Assembly: GCA_905250885.1 (NCBI GenBank)
Contig: CAJNOQ010000870.1
Span: 1 to 39,712 of the forward strand
Length of the DNA stretch: 39,712 nucleotides
Source: Didymodactylos carnosus
Taxonomy: Eukaryota; Rotifera; Eurotatoria; Philodinida; Philodinidae
Direction of reading: 5' to 3'
The notes beneath the pieces were generated by a model that was not told the DNA's origin, made no database searches, and saw only the letters and a list, made by a program, of their open reading frames with translations. This document shows, piece after piece, positions 1 through 11,053 of the stretch; the first letter of the stretch is position 1; every line of letters begins with the position of its first letter. The translations under genes and the position numbers were made by a program.

Positions 1-824
1 CAGAAACGTCTCAGTGCACATTTCTGCCTTTTTCCGTGCATCTTTCTGTAACCGTGCACAAAAATGTCAAAAGATTTTTTAGTGCACGGAAAACAGCAAA
101 CCGTGCATAATTCTGGAAAAAACCGTGTACAGAAAAATCCTCGTCCACATTTTATTTGTATAAGGAACGAGAGAATATATACATTCCAAATTGAGAACGC
201 CTTTTCTATTTCTAGATTAAGATCACTTTTTAAATCTAATTAATAATCATCAAAACAAAGTGGTCTCAATCATGAAGCTTCGGATAAAAAAAACTTTTTT
301 GAAATACCATATGTATTTGTAATTTTTTGCATGTAATGTCAGATATATATAGATCACAATTTACTATTGAACAGTTTAGCAATTCACCGCCGTATACATC
401 GTATGACGTATTCATGTCATATATTTCAGCATGTGTGCCAGTGAATGTGTTAATATGACCATTCTCTTTACAATCTTCTGAAATTGGAAATCTGAAACGT
501 TCTCTTTTGGTATTTTCATTTCAATTCTAACCGTTCTCTAATAATTCTAAATTTAACCATAAATAGGCCATCGTTCTCTTTTCAGCCCTAATTCCGTTCT
601 CCAAAACATTCTTGTCCAATACGTAGCACACTGTTTTTATTTATGTTAAAGAAAAGACACGAATACTGCATAAATTCAACAGAAAAATAGTGGCAGTTGG
701 AAAAATTATAAAGGAAACATATTCGACACTTTTGATGCAGCGAAATTGACAAAAAACTAAAATTCAGTTCATTATAAAAGTATTATTTTCAATTTGACTG
801 CTATTCTTCGTCGATGTTCAGCGT
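1..824. repeat. Gene-free flank with two clusters of short repeated motifs
   Basis: No coding exon was recognised. Bases 1-150 carry about six copies of a CCGTGCA/GTGCAC motif in both orientations, several followed by a TTTCTG-like string (near 15, 35, 53, 83, 101, 123). Bases 499-604 carry four copies of CGTTCTC (near 500, 531, 572, 595). Such clusters resemble subterminal repeats of DNA transposons, but no terminal repeat or transposase is visible, so the assignment is open. The right part is likely the 3' untranslated region of the minus-strand gene that ends at 825; a TTTATT (AATAAA on the minus strand) lies near 635. Confidence 0.4.
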
Positions 825-3800
825 TTAGCCTTTTCTTCCGGATTTTTTCACAGGTTTTTCATCTTCCTCATCATCGTCTACATGAAGGCATACACTTTTA
901 AATAGTTTTTACATATGTAAGAGAAATTCAATGTACACAAATGTTAGGTGCAAATTGAAAGATCAATCAGTAAACCTCACAAATATCAGCTGTTTTAAAT
1001 ACGGTATTCTCAAAACGAACAAAGTTTACATGGATCATATCAGGGTGGTTATATGAAAAGAACGATATGTTAATTGAAAGAAGATGTGATTACAGTAACA
1101 ATTCTGTCATTTTCTACAAGAGCTTTCACAGAGACGTATCTTAAATTAAATCAAAGAACGCTCCAAGTTGCGCATATGAAAAAAATTATGACTAGATATA
1201 CAAACGGATAATGATAGTGTTATCTAATTATTCTCAACAATCTAAAATAATTGTCAAAAAATTTTGAAAAAGGAATTTTCACTTACCATCATCTTTTTGG
1301 TCATCCTGCTTATCATCATCTAAATATATTAAACCAGAAATTATAAAAGTAGTTACAGTGTCTTGAAATATTATTAGTCTTAACCATCATTATCATCTAA
1401 TTAAGAAACTAGTGATAAAATTATTGTAATATACAACAGTACTGGAAAAAATTATAAGAATATTCCTCTCTCTTTTGACTTTTTTCTCTCCGAGAGCTAA
1501 AATTTCAGAATGATCAGAGTAACTGAAGAATTTCGTTATCAGGAGAGATAAAAGTAAAATTCCTTTAAAACTTCTGAGTTTCTGACATACTCAAATGCTG
1601 GAAAACTATGCCTTAGTTTTCGTATTGAGATTTTTTCATGGTATTCCCAACGATCTACAAAAATGTCGTGGAGAACTGGATGATGTTCCATTTTGTTCAA
1701 CACCGTTCACTCTACGCAGGTATCCTGTCGGAAAAATTTTCGGTGCAGATACCGAAACATAGTTTTCATGAGTTTTGATTTTACTAAAACCTCATTTTTC
1801 AGTAATTTTTAAGTATTTTGATCTCTCTCGACAGGGAAGTCTTTTAGCTACTCAAATCACTTTGGGAATCTGTTTTTAGACCTTCGATTGAGGGAAAAAA
1901 ATCAGAAGGGATCTGTCCTTGTAACTTTTTCCAAAACTGTACAGAGAGAGTATTAACCATCATCTTCGTTATCGTCTCCTAGAAACAAAACGTAATACGT
2001 GTTATTGTGAACTATATCGCTAACTGTTACTATTTTGTGCAAATCATTACTTACCTTTTTTCGATAATTCACTATCATTTTTTCCTTTTGAATTGTCATC
2101 GTCATCTAAGCATAGAAAAAATAAGTTTTACAGAAGTTGAACATATACCAATCAAAATGCATATAACAAACCATCATTATCATCATCTGTAAATTAAACG
2201 AAAAAGTTTAAATAATACTTGAATTAAATTAGAAATAGTATACGAACCATCATCGTCTAAATTTAAAAAAAATTGAAACGTGTTTTTTTTTCAAGGATAA
2301 AATATTTTATGTGAGTACTAACTAATAATAGTAAGTAAAAAATTTCTTTTGAAATTACACATTCGTGTGTAGGAAAAGAAGATATATTGAGTATAAGGGA
2401 CTCAGTATCTCTTACCATCATCATCATCAGCATCAGCATCATCATCATCACCATTTTTTCCTTTGTTTTTGACTTCCCCTTTTGTGGTCGATTTACTATG
2501 ATCTAATTTTTCATCATCATCGTCTAGAATATTCATCAGTAACTTTAAAATGTTCATACACTCTGAAGATGTTTAATAAATTATTCACCGTTATTGTCGT
2601 CTAGAGAACAAAACATTCGTATTACATATACAATTCAAGAATATTTTCGATTCAGTTGATTATTATTTAAGTGAGCTAAGAAGTCGTCTGCAGCTTTTCA
2701 TAGTTCAGTAAAGAAACGAACTTTTAATAACGGATGTTGGTAGAAAGAGCATTAATGACAGTGAAGAAAATATTGCCTATAGGCTATGAATAAGAGTGGC
2801 TATTTTCATTTCGAGCTTTGGAATATTGTTCATCTGCAGTTAAACCGAAAAATACACAATTTTTTCAAAAAATTAATAAATAGATTATTAAACTCAAGAT
2901 TCTAACAATAAAATAATATTCACCGTTTTGAAAGCGTTTTATTTTTGGTGTTTGAGTGATGATGAACAATGTACCTATGTTCAGAAACTCGGGACTGAAA
3001 TTATCCACTCTCATTCGTAGCCTATTAACGATCCTTGAAAACGAAATCGAGTATTTCTATTGATAGCTATGAATCACACCAAATATTTTACCGTCATCAT
3101 CATCATCATCATCATCAACGTTATCATCAGCATCAGCATCAGCATCACTGTCTTTCTTTGAACTTTTGTATTTTGATGATTTATTTATTCTGGTCGCTAA
3201 AACAAGAAACACACATCCACATCCACACATTGACATTAAATAAAATAAAAACAGATTGTTAAAAAGATTTCATACCTGTTGTTTGTCCTGAATCATCATC
3301 CTCGGTATCTAAAATACAAAACAGACTTATTATATGAAGTTGATCAACAGAAATTGTTCACAAACCGCTATCATTTTTCAACGATGCTTCTTCCGATGAA
3401 TCGTCCTTCTCACTTTCAACATGTCGCTTTTTTTCTTTAGATGTCTAAACAAGCACAAAGTCTATTTGATCAGATAATAAATTTTAACAATTCTTATGGG
3501 TTAATGTTAGAAAATTTTAAAATGACGAAAAGTTACCACAGCGAAAAAAAATAATTATTTTATATCTATGCTCGGTAGAATCGTATCAGTCTAATATGAA
3601 AATTTTTCAAAAAGTTGTTTTCAGATTATACGAAACTGTAGTCAACTCTTGGAAAAATTAAATCTCCATTTCATTCTGTCTTTATCAACAAAATTAATAA
3701 CTTTCGTACATAACGTTATTAGCAAACGTTCTTATCACTGATTCGTGATAATTCAAACAATGTAGTGAATGAATGCAGATGTTTCAAGTTAAATAATAAA

Positions 3801-4492
3801 TAACTGAGAAGGATTCGCTAAAACATCCTGCTAATTCGCACAATATCTCATTTTAACGAATGCACACAACTTTCAAATTTTAAGAAAAGAATGTAGAGTT
3901 ATCTTAATGGAAATTTTTTGAGAAAAGAGTGAAAAGAAGGGATATGCAAGAAAATTGTTGAACCTCTTTCTTCCAGAATCGAACATAGGAGATTTTTGAT
4001 TGCTTAATCTGTAAGACGCAACAAATATCTGATTATAAATTGAGCAATATTCTGCCAGTCTTGTTTACTTAAGTAAAATGAATCTCACTGTAAAGTATTA
4101 CTGAGTTTGTTTTCTTGACTAAAACTCAGAAAAATGCAGACGAAATTAACTGAGATCGAACTCAGAAAGATAATCTGCGTTAAAACTGTACGATTGCTGT
4201 TTTCTTTCTTTCTTTCTCGGATAAAATCGAATATGCTAATACAATTCTTTTAACATACTTCATCTTCGTGAAGATCATCATTTTCATTTGTCTCATCTTG
4301 TGAATACTCTTCACGTTTATGTCGTTGATTATCACCCCTATTACCAATATTTAAATTTGAATTATAATTTTCCAATGATTCTTTATCACCATCATTTAAT
4401 GAGATTGATTCGCCATTATCGACTGGCATCGATGTAACAATATGTTGACATATTAACACTAATGATAAAAACAACAATGACGTTAACCGCAT
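825..4492 (-). CDS. Micro-exon gene for a secreted Asp-rich acidic protein (253 aa, 13 exons)
   Basis: Minus-strand exons in order: 4492-4259, 3444-3366, 3308-3276, 3196-3092, 2600-2589, 2523-2416, 2256-2248, 2186-2172, 2105-2055, 1975-1958, 1396-1385, 1319-1287, 877-825 (stop TAA). Summed length is 762 nt, exactly 254 codons. Exon 1 (78 residues) has a signal peptide (MRLTSLLFLSLVLICQHIVTS) and a basic RHKREE site. The rest is Lys/Ser-rich linkers between runs of Asp/Asn/Glu, ending EKPVKKSGRKG. The first intron is phase 0. Every later intron is phase 1 and falls inside a codon starting with G, almost always GAC or GAT, so the 11 internal exons after exon 2 plus exon 13 all splice G|AC or G|AT (one GCG). 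Each of those internal exons is a multiple of three, so any can be skipped in frame. All introns are GT-AG; donors next to micro-exons are often weak (GTTCGT, GTTTGT, GTTAAT). Function is unknown; calcium or mineral binding is a guess from composition. Confidence is high for the splice pattern, low for function. Confidence 0.82.
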
Positions 4493-4827
4493 ACTTGTTT
4501 CTATTTTAATACAGTAGCCACGAATTTAATACAATAATAGATGTTTGAGACAATCAGATAGTTTGAACAAAAATCTGTCCTGTTTGATTAATGCGTCTCT
4601 CTTTAGATATGCTTATAGTGTATAGATATTGTTCGCACAAATGTAATAAAGACTACGATAAAAAGTTATTTCTCGCTAATTTAATCAATGTCAAGTATGC
4701 AGTGTATCAAATCATCCGAGGATAAGTCATTTTTAAAACAAAACAATGAAGTGGTAGACAGAAGTTTAAATACATTTTGTTCTTTTCTATTTTTCTTCTG
4801 AGTTATAGCGCGTACATCTAAGAAGTG

Positions 4828-4856
4828 GTATGAGTGTGCATCATGCACACTCATAC
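4828..4856. repeat. Perfect 14-bp-arm palindrome
   Basis: Arms GTATGAGTGTGCAT and ATGCACACTCATAC flank a single C. It sits about 340 bp upstream of the micro-exon gene start. It could be a dimeric protein-binding site or a chance hairpin; nothing else in the window repeats it. Confidence 0.7.
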
Positions 4857-4993
4857 TAGCCACAACAGCCATCTCACTTATTATCAATCGTTAATATGCC
4901 ACGAAAAAACGCTTTCTTCGTTTTCGAAACTACTGTTTTATCAGAAAACAATTCTAAGAATCTTAGCCTTTTGGATCTGTCAATCGCAGTCGT

Positions 4994-5048
4994 CTGTTCA
5001 AACAATTTTCAAACTGTTCAAACAAATTTCAAACTGTTCAAAATTTAG
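4994..5048. repeat. 20-bp tandem repeat, about 2.6 copies
   Basis: Units start at 4994, 5014 and 5034 with CTGTTCAAACAA(A/T)TTTCAAA; the third is cut short. The copies differ at one base, so it is a young minisatellite-like array. No function is implied. Confidence 0.75.
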
Positions 5049-5652
5049 TCAAATATTTTACAAGTACTCTAAACTTTTGTCTGCTTGAGAAAAAATGTTT
5101 TCACTTGATAATTTAAGATCAACACGATCCAAAATCAAACTGTGCTCAATATTATTGGAGGAATTTTTGTTTTTTCTCTCTAGTTTTTGATTAGAGACGC
5201 TCATTTAATATGTTTTTTTGAAAAAATTATTCTGAATTTCTTTAATTATGAATTATCATGTTTTCCATTACGTACCGTACCGAAGTTCCTTCGTGAAACT
5301 GTTCCTTAGTGTTATTTCGTAAATATTTGAAAAAGATTTCTTTTTTGTATTATAGTGTGTGAAAAAATAATCTGATATTTATTGTATGTACTATATTTAC
5401 GATATGACTCATAATTATGTAGTAAGTATTTTTCTTTTTTTTGGTTGTTTTTGTAGAGCTCTTGTGTAAGTTGTTATAAAATCCTATACAAAAAAATCAA
5501 CACACTTACTCGATGTTTAGATATTTTTATTAATGGATGACATTAAACAGACGAGATGAGGCGATAACTATAATAAAGGGTGATAAAAGAAGAGCCAGCA
5601 ACGAACAGTTAAAAGAGTCTGCCAAGTTTCAAAAAAAATACAACATATAAAC

Positions 5653-5869
5653 ATGAATGATAATTTAACTAAAAACTGCATCAATAACATATGTTTAAAT
5701 AATGGTCAATGTTACACTGACCACAATCAAAATGAAATTTTATGTTTATGCCCGATATGTTTTACAGGTCGACTATGTGAAAACCCACAACCAGTACCAA
5801 ATTCAAAAAACTTCCTATTCAGAACAATGTTGAAAGACAGTGAAACTGCCAAACTGATATATTTTCATT
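5653..5869 (+). pseudogene. Orphan EGF-like exon, probable fragment of an EGF-type receptor
   Basis: The reading frame begins ATG at 5653 and encodes one EGF-like module at residues 9-43: C9, C14, C20, C31, C33 and C42 have the six-cysteine spacing. An extra C36 sits in CPICFTGRLCE. There is no signal peptide. The exon ends at a strong donor (T|GTAAGTG, phase 1) at 5869/5870, yet no continuing exon was found before the foldback repeat starting at 6159 or the ART pseudogene further on. EGF modules with this kind of CxxCF ending occur in large bdelloid receptor families (from memory), so this may be the 5' remnant of such a gene. It could also be a real gene whose later exons I failed to recognise. 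Confidence 0.45.
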
Positions 5870-8164
5870 GTAAGTGTATTTATACTAATATCGCTAACAA
5901 ATAATTTACTAAGTTTAATAATGTTTTTATTCAACTGCAAACGACGTAATTTTAGAATTCATGTAATTCTGATTTCGTTATGTGGTATAATATCTGCTAT
6001 TTCATTTATGAAATCTTAAAATTGTTTGATTATAATACCAATATTACATGCAATGATGACTGATTTTTATTTCTGGCTAACGGATGTGCCATAATAAACT
6101 GGACTAAATGTTACTGCAGTTTTTTCGTACTTCCTCTTCAAATTAGAAGTTTCTTTCCATACCAAAAGATAGAGAATTTCAAGCTCTACAAAACCTACTA
6201 TTCGAATCTCTGAGAGCATTTTTCTCGTTTGAGCACCATTCAAAATATTGAAGAGTGCTGAGTTGTCGAACTGCGACACACTGAAAATAGAAAAACATTT
6301 GCCTTGATCCAAAAATAGATTCCATAAGATTTTTGAAAACATCAGAAGATTCACCGGAAAATTCTGCATCTTCTCACATATTTTTCGAAATTTTGCAGTT
6401 AAATCTTCTAGGAAAATTTCTCTGTGCAAAAAGCTGATAAATCTAAAAAAACCTAACTTTTGAACCTATTTTTCACAGAATTTAGTTTTTGGACTATAAA
6501 AGCAGTAAAACGTTCTGAATCCAGGGTTTTAGTCTTATTATCTTACATAGAATTAAATTCTGCGTCTTTTGATATATAAACAAAGTTTCTCAATTGAAAC
6601 CATTAATTAAAAAAATTAATTTAATTTGAAAAAATTGAAAAGCCGGTTGAGAACTAATTATGAGATCAGCTGACGTAGTGGAAACATTGTATAAGATTGT
6701 AAATGAGTGAGATCGATAGAGCGCAAAATTTTCTATCGTTCTACCTAGAAAAATTAACTATTGAATCTCAGACAATGTGCGAAAAATCTAAAAAAATGAG
6801 GCGACAAAAGTACGTCGCAGTTCGACAACTCAGCACTCTTTTATATTTTGAATGGTGCTCAAACGAGAAAAATGCGCTCAGAGATTCGAATAGTAGGTTT
6901 TGTAGAGCTTGAAATTCTCTATCTTTTGGTATGTATTCCAATCAATGTACTGTTAGATATACTCACCCCACCTCTATTATTAATCAAACATTCGAATATA
7001 TGCATTTGTTAATTCCAATTATCACGTTTTGTACTCTAATTTTTGTGGTTTCTAAACGACTGTTCATAATAGATTCGTCAGTCTATCGAATTTTTCAAGT
7101 TTAAATAGACAGCAAACTATTTTTATCCCAATTATCGTGAATATCATTTGCTATTCACCACTATTCTTATTTCGTTCCCATAATTGTGCTGATGACAGCA
7201 GCATCTTTACGGCTTCACGTTTACATATTTTTTTCGGTTTATTGGAGCAATTACCTCAAATGCTAAGTCAAACTAAAATCATTACGATGGACTTCCTCAA
7301 GGAAACATTTAAAACATGTCCATAAACTTGACACATTTTCGCTTTATTGGCTTTATTGGCTTGACATAAACGTTAACCCTTTGAATACCATTGCTCGACC
7401 ATGATAGCTAGGGACTTCTAATTTTGTGTGATCATAACTCTTACATGCTGAACACCCATCAAGTTTGGGTCTCTTTTACTAGATGGTTCGTGAATGTAAG
7501 CGTTTCATTTCTTTTTCGTAGAATGCTAATAACTCCTGATCCAAGAGAGGTGAAAGCTTTTCCTTTTTACCAAAATGCAACACTGCCTCTCCTCTATCTA
7601 TGGTATGAATTTGAAGTGTTAGCTCTTAATAGTTACTGAAATACAGCTATTTTACGATCGAGAGTCACTTTTGAAGTTTGAGATCCTCTTCCAAAAAAAT
7701 TCAAAACTCAGCCTAGGAATATTATTTTCGCTTGAAAACTGCACCAGATACTCTAAAATGTCTTTAGATTATTTACACAAAGTATGAGAGTTATCTGTTG
7801 TAGGATTCGAGATATTCATTGAAAATGAGCACCCGCTATTGAAACATACATAGGGAGGCAGGGGTGAGGAACCAAAGGTCGTCCATTCTACCATATCTTC
7901 TGTGATTAATGTTCGTCACAATCGTGTAAAAATATAGTAATACAAAATTAGGGAGAAAATATCCATAGATAAAATATTGTCAAGAAGACGTCGCACTCAA
8001 CCTGATTTCCGCTATTTCATTTATTTTCCCTCTTTTTCACTTCTCATATACTTGCAAGCAAAATTAACAACATACTAGAGATCAGCAGACAAAACTGCAT
8101 CGTCGCATCTCGATATCTTTTTACGGTCGCGAGTTATTTAGAATTTATCAAATTTGAAAAAAGT
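5870..8164. other. Gene-free stretch containing a foldback repeat
   Basis: Apart from the foldback repeat at 6159-6932 there is no recognisable gene. Reading frames here (for example 7137-7325, 7424-7639) show no family motif and no plausible exon borders. An 11-bp duplication (CTTTATTGGCT) lies near 7341. Confidence 0.5.
6159..6932. mobile_element. Foldback element, 119-bp inverted arms
   Basis: The left arm (6159-6277) is the reverse complement of the right arm (6814-6932) with a few mismatches; the loop is about 536 bp. More diverged similarity continues inward (near 6370-6420 against 6690-6790). The arms carry the motif TTTGTAGAGC..TTCTCTATC, shared with the foldback element at 27336-28230, so the two look like one family. 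The open frames inside (6067-6429 minus, 6703-6912 plus) overlap the arms and look non-coding. No transposase is present, so it would be non-autonomous. Confidence 0.75.
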
Positions 8165-10249
8165 GTGTCTTATCGGGCACGCTGGTACTTAAAGGGTTTT
8201 AATTCTACACAAAACACAAATAAACACATGCAATTACAGTTACATTATTTAACAGATTCATTGAAAGTGTTTGACAATGTGGATGAATGTGAACAGTGTA
8301 TTATCCACACATTAGATAATAAAATAATTCTTATAGTTTCTGGTAAATTATTTTGAGAAATTGTTCCAAAAGTACATGATCTAACGCAATTAACGTCGAT
8401 TTATATTTACTGCATGGATAAAGAACTGAACGAAATATGGGCTAAGAATTACAAGAAGGTAATACTTATCTCTACTGGTAGGGTAGAAAGTCGAACACTA
8501 AAAATTACTACAAGAACATCTTTGGACAAGATGTGTTAATGCAGTCTGTTTTTTTATATAGATTCGAGGAATTATTGTATGCTAAACGGAATTAATCGGG
8601 AAAATCTTCAAATGTCACGTTAAACTTGAAAAAACTGGACATACACTGTCATGGAATATATTTCATATAACTGAACATTCGTATAAAAATCTTTCATCGA
8701 AGAGTAGTGATGTTATCTGCTTTCAAATTTTTATTGAAAGTTTATCACGTTTGCGATTAGAAGATAGAAAGACATCATTAAATGAATTTGTTCAAATGTG
8801 TAAAGAGCAAGAAGCTAATGAAGTTCAATGTGCGATACTAAATGAATTCAAGCGATCATACAGATCGACCAGGGCAATATGGTGGTTGGTATACGAAAGA
8901 ATCGTTTATATTTCATCGTCTTAACAACGCTTTATGAACAAAAGATCTTAATACACTTTACATATTTCGATTTCTGATTTCTGATTTACATAAACAGTTA
9001 AAGAACAGCTTAAACTATCAGAAGAGAATCTAACCGTTTACCGTGGACAAGGCTTGTCTCAAGATGAATTGAATAAAATGAAGTCCAGTCAACATGAATT
9101 TATTTTAATGAACAGCTTTTTATCAACAAGTAAAGTTAGAGATGTTGCCGTACTGTATGCTAAAGCGATCGATTTCACAAACAAAACATTGCAACCAGTT
9201 TTATTCGAATTCAATATTCATGCAGAGCGTCAAAATGCTAAGCCGTACGCTGCTATATCCGATTTAAGCTATTATGAACTTGAAGAAAGAGAAGTTCTTT
9301 TTATGTTAGGCTCATTATTTCGTATTGAAAATGTACTGCACAACGAACAAGAACAAATATGGATTATAAAGCTAAGTTTATGTGGTAGTCAACAAAACAA
9401 TGAACTATTTGATTTGATGCGAAAAGATTTTGGTGAATATTTTAATTTACTTTCATTTGCAAATCTATTAAAGAACATGGGCGAATATGGGAAATCAGAA
9501 CATTACTATAAGCGCTTTTTAAATGAACACTCGCCTAATGATGATTCACAACTTCCCCAATGTTATTATGGATTTGCAACAATTGCTTTTCATAAAGAAG
9601 AATATAACTCATCTTTGGAACTATTTAATACAATACTAGATCTAGAAAAAAATGATTTTTCACCTATGACAGCCGATATTTATAATTGGATTGGAAATAT
9701 TGGATTTAACAAAGGGGACTATAACTGGGCTCTTGAGCATTACGAGAAAGCTCTACGTCTTAAAATGAAAATGAGCAATGTAGATCAGCTATCTGTAGCC
9801 ACGATACATGGAAACATTGGTGGAATACATCAAATAAACAAGTCTTATGCTGCAACACTTTATCAAAAATTTTAGAAATAAAGCTAAAACTTCTATCACA
9901 AACTCATTCTGATATTGCATCAGCATTGGCTCGTATTGGGTCGTTTTAGTATGCAAAAAATGAGTATGATACTGCTCTTCCGTATTACGAAAGAGCACTA
10001 AAAATTCAGGTAACATCAGTATCAGAAAAAAATTCCGAACAAGCGATGATTTATTATAAAATCGATCTCGTACATGAATTTGACACACATAAGTACAGTT
10101 TAGCTCTAAAAAATTATTTACTTGCTCAAAATATTTTTCAAACATCATTCTTCTCAACGCATGAGCATTTCATAGCCGTGGAAAATAATATAACAAATGT
10201 TACTATCAAGCTCAATTCCACGAATTTTGTGACCAATACAGATGCTTAA
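8165..10249 (+). pseudogene. Decayed ADP-ribosyltransferase (ART) + TPR gene, bdelloid type
   Basis: The pieces are collinear with the ART-TPR proteins I know from bdelloid rotifers. The N-terminal domain (about 8190-8460: FDNVDECEQCIIHTLDNK, then KVHDLTQLTSIYIYCMDK) is followed by a helical region (8709-8880), the ART core and at least four TPRs. The R-S-E signature is present: VYRGQG near 9040, FLSTSK near 9120, and ExE in EEREVLF near 9285. TPRs run from about 9450 to 10130. Lesions: in-frame TGA at 8354-8356 inside GKLF*EIVPKV; a TGGT 4-bp duplication near 8882 that shifts the frame in IWWYTKES; TGA at 8935-8937; a frameshift near 8998; another near 9866 (LYQK/ILEIKLK); TAG at 9947-9949. 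No usable ATG precedes 8165. The longest open part, 9054-9875, could still make a truncated protein. AATAAA lies at 10257, just after the final TAA. Intact relatives would modify arginine residues with ADP-ribose. Confidence 0.85.
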
Positions 10250-11053
10250 AACAGTTAATAAAGAAAAAAGACGTTTTGAATTAAATTTTAAACGAAATAA
10301 AATCGTTCGACAACAATTAGTAGTTATTAAATCAGACTATCGGAAACTCTTTGGTATCCTTCTATACTACGGCTAGATTTTTTAAATTAAAAAGGTACAT
10401 TTTTGCATGTCCTAGATGAATGTAATTAACATACGAATCTGTAATTGTTTATATTCTATTGGTTCATTTATCCTATAGATCTATGATTGGATAAAACGGT
10501 GTTCTTTGCAATTTACGAAAATTTGCACGTGATCACCGTCTCTGTGCATCATTCTTCGGTGAATGGTATAAACTGAAAACACGGGCTTTGTTGCAAAAAA
10601 ATAACAACTTTTATTATGTAATCGAGGTACGAATTATATAGAAAAATGCTAAGAAAAAATATAGAAAAAAACAAACGTTGAACAAGAAACAATACACACA
10701 TACATTTTACGTACAAAATTGATAATAAAACAATTGATAAAGATTTTGAGTCGAAAACGAAAAAAAAAACAAACGATTGCACAAAATAAGAGGAGGGGAA
10801 AACCATCTGACAAGAATTATTTGTCAAATGTGTTCCTAAAAACTATGGAAGCCAAAAAAGCTATTTTTGATTATTCATCGAAAAATATTAGATAAGTACG
10901 AAAAGAAAAGCTCATGTTTCATAGCACCAATAAATGCAAAATAACTAATAAATAAGATCAACGTATGTTTACCTGAGAAGAATTTGTGAGCCACAAAGAA
11001 ATATAAACACTGAGATCAAAATAATACTGACAGATAAAAAAAAACAATGAGTT
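10250..11053. other. Intergenic region between convergent genes
   Basis: The ART pseudogene ends on the left and the FN3 receptor gene ends on the right, so this holds their 3' ends. AATAAA at 10257-10262 would serve the left gene. A minus-strand frame at 10549-10827 is low-complexity, Phe/Ser-rich and unconvincing as a protein. Confidence 0.45.

Larger units (their letters stand above)
4493..5652. other. Intergenic region with a 29-bp palindrome and a 20-bp tandem repeat
   Basis: This lies between the starts of the divergent micro-exon gene and the EGF-like exon, so it should hold both promoters. I see no coding exon. Bases 4828-4856 form a perfect palindrome with 14-bp arms around one base (arm GTATGAGTGTGCAT). 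Bases 4994-5048 hold 2.6 copies of a 20-bp unit beginning CTGTTCAAACAA. No TATA box can be assigned with confidence. Confidence 0.5.

Noticed and set aside
2007..3262. His-rich and Met-rich open frames (2007-2192 plus, 2263-2454 minus, 3035-3262 plus)
   Set aside because: They are antisense or out-of-frame readings of the GAT/GAC repeats in the micro-exon gene; the spliced minus-strand frame explains the same bases better.
6067..6912. Open frames in the foldback element (120 aa minus, 69 aa plus)
   Set aside because: They overlap the inverted arms, show no domain and no splice structure; probably chance frames in repeat DNA.
9789..10157. Minus-strand 122-aa frame opposite the ART-TPR 3' end
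   Set aside because: No domain; the plus strand encodes recognisable TPR sequence over the same bases.
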